Assembly (NCBI RefSeq): GCF_033118175.1
Contig: NC_083704.1
Location: 49,192,501 to 49,256,500, forward strand
Direction: 5' to 3'
DNA: 64,000 bases
Source: Dama dama
Lineage: Eukaryota; Chordata; Mammalia; Artiodactyla; Cervidae
Shown here: positions 1 to 10,968 of the stretch, in pieces
Layout of the letters: every line of letters starts with the position of its first letter
Numbering within the stretch: position 1 is the stretch's first letter
Made by a program: the position numbers and the translations under genes
The notes under the pieces: model-generated
What the model saw: the letters and a program-made list of their open reading frames with translations, nothing else
Told to the model about the DNA's origin: nothing
Database searches by the model: none

Positions 1-715
1 TGGTGGGAATGCAAACTAGTACAGCCGCTATGGAAAACAGTGTGGAGATTTCTTAAAAAACTGGACATAGAACTGCCATATGACCCAGCAATCCCACTTC
101 TGGGCATACACACTGAGGAAACCAGATCTGAAAGAGACACGTGCACCCCAATGTTCATTGCAGCACTGTTTATAATAGCCAGGACATGGAAGCAACCTAG
201 ATGCCCATCAGCAGATGAATGGATAAGGAAGCTGTGGTACATATACACCATGGAATATTACTCAGCCATTAAAAAGAATTCATTTGAACCAGTCCTAATG
301 AGATGGATGAAGCTGGAGCCCCTTATACAGAGTGAAGTAAGCCAGAAAGATAAAGAACATTACAGCATACTGACACATGTATATGGAATTTAGAAAGGTG
401 ATAACGATAACCCTATATGCAGAACAGAAAAAGAGACACAGAAATACAGAACAGACTTTTGAACTCTGTGGGAGAATGTGAGGGTGGGATATTTCAAAAG
501 AACAGCATGTATACTATCTATGGTGAAACAGATCACCAGCCCAGGTGGGATGCACGAGACAAGTGCTCCGGCCTGGTGCACTGGGAAGACCCAGAGGAAT
601 CGGGTGGAGAGGGAGGTGGGAGGGGGGATCGGGATTGGGAATACATGTAAATCCATGGCTGATTCATATCAATGTATGACAAAACCCACTGGAAAAAAAA
701 AATAATAATAAAAAA
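1..715 (+). mobile_element. L1 (ruminant L1_BT-type) 3' end, cut by window start
   Basis: Positions 1-700 match the 3' end of the L1 at 21395-22090 almost base for base. They comprise the last part of ORF2, its stop, the GA-rich 3' UTR and an A-rich tail. The element continues left of the window, so its length and left target-site duplication cannot be seen. The tail is composite: several A tracts up to about 780 are separated by short non-A segments. Confidence 0.93.
40..393 (+). pseudogene. L1 ORF2 C-terminal remnant
   Basis: The frame encodes the conserved ORF2 C-terminus: LPYDPAIPLLGIHTEETR, then RCPSADEWIRKLWYIYTMEYYSAIKKN, ending YGI before the stop. The first Met shown is internal; the real frame enters from the left edge. 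It differs from the 21.4-kb copy at only a few residues, so it is a recent insertion. It has no host function. Confidence 0.9.
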
Positions 716-1047
716 AAAATCACTTGGGAAAAAAAAAAATAAAATAAGCAAACACTAAAAAAAAAAAAAAAAATAAAAAGCTCCCAGGTGATGTCAGTGC
801 TATTGTCTGTAGACTACACTGTGTAACAAGAATACAGACTGTGCTTCATGGTAGAGAGGGAGGGGTGCCCATGTATCTTGTTCATATCTATCTGGTATCT
901 CACACATCTGGTAAGGTGACTGGTACCCAGTAGATGCTCAGTATGCATTTGTTGAATGAATGAGAGAACTTCTTGTATCTAAATTTACTATCAACTATAG
1001 CAGACATGTCCTAGACAAATCCAAAGATTATATATATCCAAAGATTT

Positions 1048-1081
<34 letters not shown>

Positions 1082-1094
1082 TATATATATATAA
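1048..1094. repeat. (TA)n-(CA)n-(TA)n microsatellite
   Basis: An uninterrupted alternating purine-pyrimidine run made of a TA block, a CA block of about nine units and a second TA block. It is a candidate length-polymorphic marker. Confidence 0.9.
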
Positions 1095-1281
1095 ATAAAA
1101 TGAAGCAGAGATGAAATAAACTTATTTTAGTCTTTCCACCTGACATTTATCCTCACTGCTATAGTCCCTGCACTTGTGTGCTTTCTAGTATTCGTGGCTG
1201 ATTCCAGAATTACAGGCTGGCCCACTGGGCAGGTGATTGCCCAGTGTTCATTTCCAGTGACTTACTGTTTGCCCATCAGAA

Positions 1282-1584
1282 GGGCATCCCTGGTGGCTCA
1301 GACAGTAAAGAATCCGCCTGCAGTGCAGGAGACCCAGGTTTGATCCCTGGGTCGGGAAGATCTGCTGGAGAAGGGATAGGCTACCCACTCCAGTATTCTT
1401 GGGCTTCCCTGGTGGCTCAGCTGGTAAAGAATCTGCCTGCAATGTGGGAGACCTGGGTTGGATTCCTGTGTTGGGAAGATCCCCTCGAGAAGGGAAAGGC
1501 TACCCACTCCAGTATTCTGGCCTGGAGAATTCCATGGACAAAGGAGCCTGGCGGGCTACAGTCCATGGGGTTGCAAAGAGTTGG
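1282..1584 (+). mobile_element. Bov-tA/Bov-A2 SINE dimer
   Basis: Two head-to-tail units start at 1282 and 1401, each with the tRNA-like head CCCTGGTGGCTCAG, a B-box-like GGTTTGATCC/GGTTGGATTCC and the GGGAAGATC segment. Only the second unit continues into the GGAGCCTGGCGGGCTACAG tail. The first ends at CCAGTATTCTTG, a typical junction for ruminant dimeric SINEs. Confidence 0.85.
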
Positions 1585-2697
1585 TCCTCAGCTAACTATT
1601 TTGCATCTGTTGGATGATATATATAAAATAGTCTTGGGCATGAATCTTTCAGTAGGAGTTATGGTCTGTATGTATAAAATAAAGTATTATTACAAGTATT
1701 TTATGAGTATGTGGAAAGAAATGACTTAAAGAGCTAGTCAATTCAGACTTTTTTTTTTTTTTTAAACTCATGGGGAATGAAACAAACACATTTCAGTTGT
1801 TTTTAGCCCCCCCACAGAAATGTCTTCCCCCCCTACCCCACATTCCTGCAGTCTTTAACAAAAATATATTATAAAAGCAAAACAATTTCATGCTTTTCCT
1901 ATCCCAGGACTATTTGAAAAATGTCTCCTGAGACACGGAGTGGCAAGTTGAGGGAGCATGGGGGTCTGCCTGTTCTCGCACTGCTTAGGGCTCAGAGCAG
2001 ACTCTCAGTAAATGACTTGAGTGACAGAAGCTGACATGATGATGTGAATTTATTTAAGCCCTCAATTATTTTAAATTGGGGGTAATCATGGCAAGTTTTC
2101 TTTTGAAGAATCCAAATCATTGTTTTGACTCTTTGCTTCAGTATATAACCCTGAGCTTAATGTGTTCATTAAAGTTCTATTTTTCCCCCCAAGAATTGAC
2201 TTCTAGAGTAATAACACTGGAAAAATCAAAGTAAATAGAATGCTTTGCTGTAGGACCTTGCAGAATGATTAATGCTGATATGCATTGGGAATCCCCAATA
2301 ATCATTTCTCAAACTTACTTGACCCTGCAGGCCCCTTTTCACAGAGCATTTGGTTTCTGTGAACTTCAGGAAAAGCTGTTTCTATTTCACTTTCTCCATC
2401 TCTAAGGAAGGCCTAGAATTATCTGCTTTGAGAGCTTGCTTCTTTGTGAAGCACAATCTAGATGAGTATTTGAAAATCACTACATAAATTATTTTAAAAT
2501 ATCAGTTATAGATAATATGTAAAGATATCCTGATGAAGATTCTTTGGTGATTGAGAGTAAAATATTGCTCTACCTTCTAAAATTCCACTTCGAGGATGCC
2601 ACAGCCTATGTCTTCACTTAAGTTTTCTTCTCTCCGTTGTATACCAGTGCTTGAGTTACTGAGCATGTGCATGTGCATTTTGTATCTGTTTTGAAAG

Positions 2698-2988
2698 TGA
2701 AAGTTGCTCAGTTATGTCCCACTCTTTGCAATCCCAGGGACTTCTCCAGGCCAGAATACTGGAGTGGGTTGCCTTTCTCTTCTCCAGGTGATCTTCCCAA
2801 CCAGGGGTTGAACCAATGTCTCCCACATTGCAGGCAGATTCTTTACCTGCTGAGCCACAAGGAAAGCCCAAGAATACTAGAGTGGGTAGCCTATCCCTTC
2901 TCCAGCAGATCTTCCCGACCCAGGAATTGAACCAGGGTCTCTTGCATTGCAGGCGGATTCTTTACCAACTGAGCTATCAGGAAAGCCC
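2698..2988 (-). mobile_element. Bov-A2-type SINE dimer with 13-bp target-site duplication
   Basis: In reverse orientation there are two units carrying CAGGCAGATTCTTTACC and CTGAGC...GGAAAGCCC signatures. TCTGTTTTGAAAG occurs at 2685-2697 and 2989-3001, exactly flanking the element. The longer tail unit lies on the left, which fits minus-strand insertion. Confidence 0.9.
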
Positions 2989-3917
2989 TCTGTTTTGAAA
3001 GGCAACATTTATGTACCACATTGAGCCATACCAGGACATGTGAGATAGTTTTCTTCCATTGCCTTCCTTAAATACATGTTTTTAGTAATTTATCTTAGTT
3101 TTAGAGATTTAAAAAAAAAAAAAATTGTTCTTTTTGAATTCCTGAAACTGAAGCAGTGGAGCAGCTATGACCATGGCAGTCATTTTCTTTGCCTTAATTT
3201 TTCATGCTTATATTTTCTCATGTCTTTCTCTGGCTCAGCATTTTGAATATCTTCTTGGGCAGAATCAACGCACCATCTAATATGTTTGTATTTTGTATCT
3301 TGTATCTTTTCTCTTCCTTAGATCTTGCTGTTAGCCTTCCATCTCCTTTTCTCCATGCTTGTGATTTTGGTTTTGAGTTCTTGAAATAGACTCATTCATG
3401 TAGGAACAGAAATATCAATAAGGACAGAAAAATAGATCTTTATTAAAGTGACTTCCACAATATCCATTTCTCATTCATCTTTTTTCTTTCATTTTTTTTT
3501 CTTTTGATATTCTTGGGCATCTGTGACTAAAAGAAAAAGTTTGGGAGGAAAAAGAGGCTGCTTAATTTAAGAAAATTAGTAAAAGTTAAAATATTTTTAA
3601 AATGTGTTTTACTAATTTGGTGAAATTTTGACTCAGATATGTATAGATCATGTTTATAGAGGATTTTCTCTGTTTCTATGTGACTTCACTCTTATATTTC
3701 TTTAGCAATGTGTAATTTTTAAAAGTCCAGTGAAAAGCTCTTTTTAACCCATTTTGAAGTTAGCAGTTGTGGTTACTGCTACCTAAACTCTTAGAAGTTG
3801 ACTGAGAGGAAAGCTGAAGGTTTCTTTTCCCCTTGCCTACATGATTGAGATGAAATTTTAACAAATGCTACCAAGAAATTAAAGTGTAAAATACGGGACT
3901 ACAAAGTATATTTCAGT

Positions 3918-4016
3918 ACACACATATATTTATATAAGTATGTATGTGTATACTTATATATAAATACATATGTATACATGTAAATATGTATACACATATG
4001 TATACATATAAATATG
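3918..4016. repeat. Degenerate TA/TG-rich simple repeat
   Basis: Irregular TATGTATACATA-type repeats with many short palindromes. No coding signal. Confidence 0.6.
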
Positions 4017-4124
4017 TCAGTTTAGACTTGATTCTGAAGTCAAAGGAGATTTTATATCAGAAAGCAGGAATGTTGACTGTTTCTTTCACACTTAACTTAC
4101 AGGTAAATTCTTGTAAAAATTGTA

Positions 4125-4697
4125 CTTCAGTTCAGTTCAGTCACTCAGTCGTGTCCGACTCTTCACGACCCCATGAACTGCAGCACGCCAGGCCTCCCTG
4201 TCCATCACCAACTCCCAGAGTTTACTCAAACTCATGTCCATCGAGTCGGTGATGCCATCCAACCACCTCATCCTCTGTTGTCCCCTCCTCCTCCTGCCCC
4301 CAATCCCTCCAAGCATCAGGGTCTTTTCCAGTGAGTCAACTCTTCTCATGAGGTGACCAAAGTATTGGAGTTTCAGCTTCAGCATCAGTCCTTCCAATGA
4401 TCACCCAGGACTGATCTTTAGGATGGACTGGTTGGATCTCCTTGCAGTCCAAGGGACTCTGAAGAGTCTTCTCTAACACCACAGTTCAAAAGCATTAATT
4501 TTTCGGCGCTCAGCTTTCTTCCCAGTCCAGCTCTCACATCCATACATGACCACTGGAAAAACCATAGCCTTGACTAGATGGACCTTTGTTGGCAAAGTAA
4601 TGTCTCTGCTTTTTAATATACTATCTAGGTTGGTCATAACTTTCCTTCCAAGGAGTAAGCATCTTTTAATTTCATAGCTGCAATTACCATCTGCAAA
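4125..4697 (-). mobile_element. BovB (RTE) LINE 3' fragment
   Basis: Starts with the reversed BovB 3' tip (TTCAGTTCAGTTCAGTCACT) and runs through CATCAGGGTCTTTTCC, CACCACAGTTCAAAAGCAT and GACCTTTGTTGGCAAAGTAA. It breaks off after CCATCTGC. It is 5'-truncated and corresponds to the last part of the reverse-transcriptase ORF plus the 3' UTR. Confidence 0.9.
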
Positions 4698-5099
4698 ATG
4701 CTGAAAAATTTCTATCTCAGTAAAGCGCAGAAATCTACATTAATGTTTTAATAGATTAATGATTAATGTTTTAATAGATATCTTTATGTTTTAAAGAAAT
4801 AATATAGTCTTAAGACTTTCATGGGCAGTAAATAAAATAGTTAATAGTGGGTATATTTGGGTGATGAGATTGGGGTGGACATCATAATTATCTGTGTGAC
4901 TTTTCAAGTTTTCTGTAATGAGCATGTTTTAATTTTATAGTCAGAAAAAATGTTGACTTAAAGTGACTCTCATTTATTTATAAAGGCTCTTATGAACTTG
5001 TAAAAGTTCTTTTTCGATAGCCTTTTCATTATTGCTGCTCTTTTTATCTACAGAGTTAGCATAGCTTAGAATTCAAATGAATCACTAAGAAGGACTCCC

Positions 5100-5467
5100 T
5101 ACATTTATCAGCTTGGCCTGCTATAAGAAAATACCACAGGCTGGGTGGCTTAAAAAACAGAAATTTATTTTCTTGCAGTTCTGGAGGCTGGGAGTCTGAG
5201 ATCAGGGTGCCAGTATGGTTGGATTCCTGTGAGAATCCTGGCTTTCAGACCGTCACCCTCTTGCCATGTTCTCACATGGCAGAGAGAGAAAACAAGCTCT
5301 CTAGTATCTCTTATGAGGGTGCTAATCCCATCATGAGGGTTCCATACTCATGCCTCCATCTAATCCTGATTACCTCCCAAAGGCCACCTCTCCAAATATA
5401 ATCACATTAGGAATTAGAGCTTCAACATATAAATTTTGGAGGCACCTAGATATTTAGTCTCTAACAT
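5100..5467 (-). mobile_element. MLT1/MaLR-type LTR (old ERVL-class)
   Basis: The reverse complement starts TGTTAGAGACTAAATATC, has the phrase ending AATAAATTTCTG (the LTR polyadenylation region) and then AAGCCACCCAGCCTGTGG. This is the classic mammalian apparent LTR retrotransposon layout. It is a solo LTR with no internal coding sequence and clearly diverged. Confidence 0.75.
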
Positions 5468-7110
5468 TCTTCTCACTCAAGTTGGCAGTATACAAGATGA
5501 CCAGGTATGCATCTAATATTGAAAAAGACTTGCAGGCTGTAAATAAAAATATGATAGTTATCATTGGATGATAGAAATATAGGGAATTTTCTCCATTTTT
5601 TGTGAATTTCAAGTATATTACTTTTATAACTGAAAGGATACAATAAACACTATTTTAAAAAGAAGATGAAATACTACAGAATGGAATGTAATATTCCATA
5701 ATAATGTTGCAAATTTCAAAATCATTTTTTTTTCATCTTCTTGGGTTTTTTTTTAAGAATTAATAAGTGTCTTCAGCACTTAGAGAAACCAGGTATGGGA
5801 ACACAGTGGAGCTTAGTAAGCTGCTGCTGCTGGTTCTCATTTTTCTACTTTTAACAGTGATGGCAATGTTCATGATAATGAAACATGCCATTGGGCATGT
5901 AATATAGGAAAGTAAAATAGAAAGTAGCTACAAAATCAGGATAGACATAATTGTTAAAGTTTTTTTCTGAGTTTTTATAAATAGAATAGCCCATTCATTG
6001 TCTTTTCTTTTAGAACTCTTTAGTCTCTTAGATTCTGAAAAAATGAATTGGTAAAAAAAAAAAAATGAGTTAGTGGCTCATTTTTCATTAACTTCCAATT
6101 GCAAATGTAATATAACCTCCTTGAATCTACACAATAAAATGGCAGGGAGATGGTGACAGTGAGAAAACTTGACATCAAACTTCCAGTGTGTTTCATTCCA
6201 AGCACTGATTTGTGTTTAATACCTGAGGCTGAGGAACTGCTTTTCCCTCTCTGATGCATCTCCTGTCTCCTCTCCTCTCTTTCTAATGCATCATTTCTTA
6301 TTATGCTCCACCTTGTGTGTAGAATCTGTCATTTCCTTCTTTTAAAAAAATTGTCTATGATTTGTCCTCAATTAACCCCTCATTTGAGTGTAGTATTTCT
6401 AGTTATTTTTTTTTAACTCTATAAATCAATAGGCTAGAAATGCCCTTCACGATAGTGATTTTTTTTTTTTTTTGGTCACACAGGAAGCTGTCTGCTTGCC
6501 AAGTAAATCATGATGTGATATATTATTTCCAGTTGCTGTAAATTTTCAATATTCAGTGTGTCGGTCATACTAGGTCATGATTCAGTTATTTAATTTCACT
6601 TGTGTCTGTATTTTAGATGAGAATCCTTTCCCCCATTAGTAGATTTTAATTTCCTTCTCTTTCACAGTCAAATTCCAAGCATGCCTTATAAAACTAGCCA
6701 CAAAATACACACATGAACAAACCATTTTTGTGTGTGCAAGTAGACGCAAAAATATTCACTGGTAAACTATCTCTGAAATTATAAATTTGTCTTCTTAAAT
6801 GTCATTTTTGTTTTTAACACTGTAGATCACTTTTGTCATCATTTCTTTTGTAATTTGATTCCTAGATATGCAACAAACATATCTAGGTAACTCTCTGTCT
6901 TGTATTGACATAAGCTGTTTATTGGGAGCTTAAAAAATAATCTCACAAGTGATCTTCAGAGGTGAAAAAAGTAAATTGTTCTGAATTCAGGGCTGTATCT
7001 ACACCATAGTTAATGTATTACTGTTGAATAAATTGCTTTCTGAAATTGTTTTGATAATATTGAAAAAGCAATTTTCTTTCCCTCTTTTTTTTTTTTTTTT
7101 TAACCAACAG

Positions 7111-7266
7111 GACACAAAAATCGCTTCATTGGAGCGAAACATAAGGGATCTTGAGGATGAGATCCAGATGTTAAAAGCCAATGGTGTGTTGAACACTGAG
7201 GACCGTGAAGAAGAGATAAAACAAATAGAGGTTTACAAAAGTCACTCCAAGTTCATGAAAACCAAG
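7111..7266 (+). CDS. ERC2: ERC2 internal coding exon (52 codons, coiled coil)
   Basis: The exon is flanked by a long polypyrimidine tract ending in CAACAG and by a donor AAG|GTATGG; it is phase 0 at both ends and has no internal stop. The translation starts DTKIASLERNIRDLEDE and ends KSHSKFMKTK. It is charged and heptad-rich, as expected of a coiled-coil rod. ERC2 (CAST/ELKS2) is a cytomatrix protein of the presynaptic active zone that binds RIM, liprin-alpha, Bassoon and Piccolo. The paralogue ERC1 reads, from memory, ISSMERGLRDLEEE and SNGALSTEEREEE at these sites, whereas this exon has IASLERNIRDLEDE and ANGVLNTEDREEE, so ERC2 is favoured. The reading frame runs past the donor into the intron for a further stretch, which is intronic readthrough and not protein. 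It lies in the central rod of the protein. An antisense L1 fragment begins 225 bp downstream. Confidence 0.95.
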
Positions 7267-7490
7267 GTATGGTCCAAAGTTATAAACTTTTATATTCTTA
7301 ATGTGACTGGAAAGTTATGGTTTATATACATACTTCCCCCCAAATACCCACATAATCTGCTTTATGTGATATATGAAATATATGGACAATGAAGAATGAG
7401 GAAGATTTTTAGTTCAAAAGTGTAGATTCCAGAAAAATCAGGGAAAACTTTTGGTGGAATTTTTACTTACTAAGGGGTTCAGGATTTTCT

Positions 7491-8083
7491 TTTTTTGTTT
7501 GTTTGTTTTCTTTCTTTTTTTTTTTTATTAGTTGGAGGCTAATTACTTCACAACATTTCAGTGGGTTTTGTCATACATTGATATGAATCAGCCATGGATT
7601 TACACGTATTCCCCATCCCGATCCCCGCTCCCACCTCCCTCTCCACCCGATTCCTCTGGGTCTTCCCAGTGCACCAGGCCGGAGCACTTGTCTCATGCAT
7701 CCCACCTGGGCTGGTGATCTGTTTCACCATAGATAGTATACATGCTGTTCTTTTGAAATATCCCACCCTCACATTCTCCCACAGAGTTCAAAAGTCTGTT
7801 CTGTATTTCTGTGTCTCTTCTTCTGTTTTGCATATAGGGTTATCGTTACCATCTTGCTAAATTCCATATATATGTGTTAGTATGCTGTAATGTTCTTTAT
7901 CTTTCTGGCTTACTTCACTCTGTATAAGGGGCTCCAGCTTCATCCATCTCATTAGGACTGGTTCAAATGAATTCTTTTTAATGGCTGAGTAATATTCCAT
8001 GGTGTATATGTACCACAGCTTCCTTATCCATTCATCTGCTGATGGGCATCGAGGTTGCTTCCATGTCCTGGCTATTATAAACA
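7491..8083 (-). mobile_element. Short antisense L1 3' end with 14-bp target-site duplication
   Basis: Reading minus, the last ORF2 codons run into the 3' UTR and an A tail (poly-T at 7503-7528). GTTCAGGATTTTCT is repeated at 7477-7490 and 8084-8097. The 3' UTR is close to the copies at 1 and 21.8 kb but keeps about 40 extra terminal bases (AATTAGCCTCCAACTAATAA in sense) that those copies lack. The element is 5'-truncated and very young in appearance. Confidence 0.93.
7857..8083 (-). pseudogene. L1 ORF2 C-terminal remnant
   Basis: An open frame from LFIIARTWKQPRCPSADEW to the normal ORF2 end ILTHIYGI. Upstream residues of the open frame (8084-8138) come from intronic flank and are not L1. No function is expected. 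Confidence 0.85.
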
Positions 8084-8334
8084 GTTCAGGATTTTCTAAT
8101 GAGTTCCTTCGGTGTCCCTCTGTCTTGGGAATTAACATTTATTTTTAATAGTCTTTGCTCTCCAAATTTCCTGAGATTTCATAAGTTTGCTATTTTTAAA
8201 AGTTTCTATCTTTGCCAAGTTTCTGACCCATCCCTGGAAGGTGATGGTCTTAAAAGGTGTTAATCTTGGAAGCCAATTTAATTGATTTCAATGGTATGAA
8301 GATATTTTGGTTTTAATGTAGTATTTGACAGGAC

Positions 8335-8530
8335 TGATTTGAGTCCCAGTGCTATCATTTGCTGAAAATATTCAACTGCTGTGATTCTCAGTTTCTTCAT
8401 TCATGAAATACTGATAAGAAAAAGGAAAATACCTTCATCATTGGGTCGCTTTGACAATTCCAGGAGATTATGCATTTAAAATACTTACTCCCTTGACTGA
8501 TCTCTAGAAAGCATTCAGTCATGTGAGACA
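8335..8530 (+). repeat. MIR SINE remnant
   Basis: Weak but ordered match to the MIR core: TTTGAGTCCCAGTGCTATCATTTGCTG, then TCTCAGTTTCTTCATTCATGAAA, then an ATTATTGT-rich 3' end. Old and heavily mutated. Confidence 0.5.
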
Positions 8531-9769
8531 TTGTTGTTGAGTGTTATTATTGTCATCTATTGCTGTGGAATATTTGCGAAATATTACTATAGTAATCATT
8601 TCCATTACTTTTTATCAGTATTGCTAGTTTTAAAGAATTTGGCTTATATTTTTCAAAATGAAACTTTGAGGTGCAAATGGACAAATCACCTGAAAATCTA
8701 TTCTTCTTATATATGCAGAATTATTCAATTTATGAGCAGCCCAATCAGCCTTTTGAGACTTCAAAATACTTTTATTTATTCCTCTATTTAAGCCATTCTT
8801 TTTGAAAACAATAACCATACCAATTAAAATTATTTTTCTTTTTTCTACCACTTTCTCTTAAGTACCCCTGTTCTTATTCTAGGTTTTGCTGTTTGTTGCC
8901 TTATAAAATGCAGCAGAGTTGAGTGATGCACGTTTCTGTGAGAAAGCAGTGGGAAGTTGAGAGGAAAACTGCTTAAATAATGGTTATGATTTTTATCAGT
9001 TGTGAAATACATGGATAATCTTTGCAAAGAATTTGCAAAATTATAGGAGAGAAATAATATGCAGTGTCTACTTTACTCTGTATGTGTGTGTACATGTGTT
9101 TCTCTAGGAAAAACAAAATCTGTGCTATACTTCTGTCAACTTCCATCTGTAAGTTAATGTTGAGATTTTGACTAAAACTTTCCATCAAGGAGTAGAGATA
9201 TGAGAAGGAGAATGTCCAGTGTATTTGAATGTAACCCCTTGCTTTTAGTGATGGCCACAAAATGCAGAGCAGATTTCCTTGCTAAGTCCTCCCTTCTGGT
9301 TTCTTTTTTGCAGTCCTTTCCTCTTAGAGAGTTGAGCTGACATGCCACAAGCACAGTAGTAGGGTGGCCTGCAGACAATGGCCAGATCACTCTAGGAATG
9401 AAGACCAGATGTACAGATCTGAGTGAATCCATGAAGATTGGGGGAAATGATTGTTTTGGCTCAAACTTTTCCTCCCCACCCTATCCTGTCATATATCAGT
9501 GGAGGATAGTTCAAGCCACTTGTACAACTGAAAATGCCTTGAAATTTGTAATCTCTGTCCCTCAATATAGATTGTGTCCTGGTGAATAAAACATGTATAT
9601 GGTCTTCAGGAAGCAAGTGATGGCCTCTGTTAGCCCACAGTCTTCTCATGCACCATCAGTCCTTGAGCTAGTTTTAACTTTTAATGGTTAGTTACTTTCA
9701 AGGGTTCCCAGAGTGTTCAAGTCGCAAGGATGTTTGAGGAGAGAAAAGGAGTTAGGTGAAAAGAGTGCG

Positions 9770-9970
9770 GGCTGAAGACTGAAGCAGACTCTGGCAGATT
9801 TCTAACCTGCCCTTGATAGCTGCTTGACCTTGAGGAGTGACTTAAGTCACTCAGCCACACTTTCCTCATCTATGAAGTGGGGGCAACACTGCAAAACTTA
9901 GAGAGTGACTCAAAATCTTGAACGAAATACTGCAGTTAAAGCACCTGGCTCAAAAAAGTAGGCGATGACC
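9770..9970 (+). repeat. MIR SINE remnant
   Basis: Ordered MIR phrases: GCTGCTTGACCTTGAGGAG, CACACTTTCCTCATCTATGA, GTGGGGGCAACACTG and finally AAAGCACCTGGCTC. Ancient and imprecise at the ends. Confidence 0.6.
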
Positions 9971-10018
9971 ATATCCATTATTATTGAAGAAATATAATCA
10001 AATATATTAATAATTTTA

Positions 10019-10968
10019 GTAAGTGCAAAGAGGAGCTAAGGAGCCTCTTGATGAGGGTGAAAGGAGACTGAAAAAGCTGGATTAAAGCTTAACATTCATA
10101 AAACTAAGATTATGGCATCTGGTCCCATCACTTCATGCCAAGTAGATGGGAAAAAAGTGAAAGCAGTGACAGATTTTTTTCTTCTCAGGCTCCAAAATCA
10201 CTGCAGCTGGTGAAATTAGAAAATACTTGCTTCTTGATAGGAAAGCTATGACAAACCTTAATAGCGTATTAAAAAGCAGAAACATCACCTTGCTGACTTT
10301 TGTAGTCAAAGCTATGGTTTTTCCAGTAGTCATGTACAGATGTGAGAGCTGGACCATAAGGAGGGCTGAGCCCTGAAGAATTGATACTTTCAAACTGTGG
10401 TGCTGAAGAAGACTCTTGATAGTCCCTTGGACAGCAAGGAGATCAAAGCAGTCAATCTTAAAGGATTGGGTTTCCCTGGTGGCTCAGCTGGTAAAGAATC
10501 TGCATGGAATGCGGGAGACCTGGGAGACCTGGATTCAACCCCTGGGTTGGGAAGATACTCTGGAGAAGGGAATGGATACCCACTCCAGTATTCTGGCCCG
10601 GAGGATTCCATGGGCAGTATAGTCCATGGGGTCGCAAAGAGTCGAATACAACTGAGCGACTTTCACTTTCCTAAAGGAAATCAACCCCAAATACTCTTTG
10701 GAAGGACTGATGCTGAAGCTCCAATACTTTGGCCACCTGATGCGAAGAACTGACTCATCAGAAAAGGCTTTGATTCTGGGAAAGATCGAAGGCAGGAGGA
10801 GAAGGGGACAATAGAGGATGAGATTGTTGGATGGCAATACCAACTCGATGGACGTGTGTTTGAGCAAGCTCTGGGAGTTGGTGATGGCCAGGGAAACCTG
10901 GCGTGTTGCTGTCCATGGGGTCACAAATAGTTGGGACTCGACTGAGTGAGTGAACTGAATTGAACTGA
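10019..10968 (+). mobile_element. BovB LINE 3' part, split by a SINE
   Basis: Sense BovB from GAGCCTCTTGATGAGGGTGA through TATGGCATCTGGTCCCATCA and ACCATAAGGAGGGCTGAG to 10465. It resumes at 10672 and continues to the 3' tip GAACTGAATTGAACTGAA near 10968. Both halves join at the expected point in BovB once the SINE is removed. Reading frames are broken. Confidence 0.9.
10468..10671 (+). mobile_element. Bov-tA SINE inserted in BovB
   Basis: Complete-looking unit from TTTCCCTGGTGGCTCAG to GAGCGACTTTCACTTTC, with tRNA-Glu-like head and BovB-like tail. A 7-bp duplication TAAAGGA lies at 10459-10465 and 10672-10678. It is younger than the surrounding BovB copy. Confidence 0.88.

Larger units (their letters stand above)
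1..7110 (+). other. ERC2: ERC2 intron (3' part), cut by window start
   Basis: The interval ends in a canonical acceptor after about twenty pyrimidines. It contains an L1 3' end, a dinucleotide repeat, two Bov-A2-type SINE dimers, a BovB 3' fragment and an MLT1-type LTR, described separately. In 1600-2680, 3005-4120 and 5470-7080 I see only AT-rich intronic sequence with short poly-T and poly-A tracts and no gene. Confidence 0.85.
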
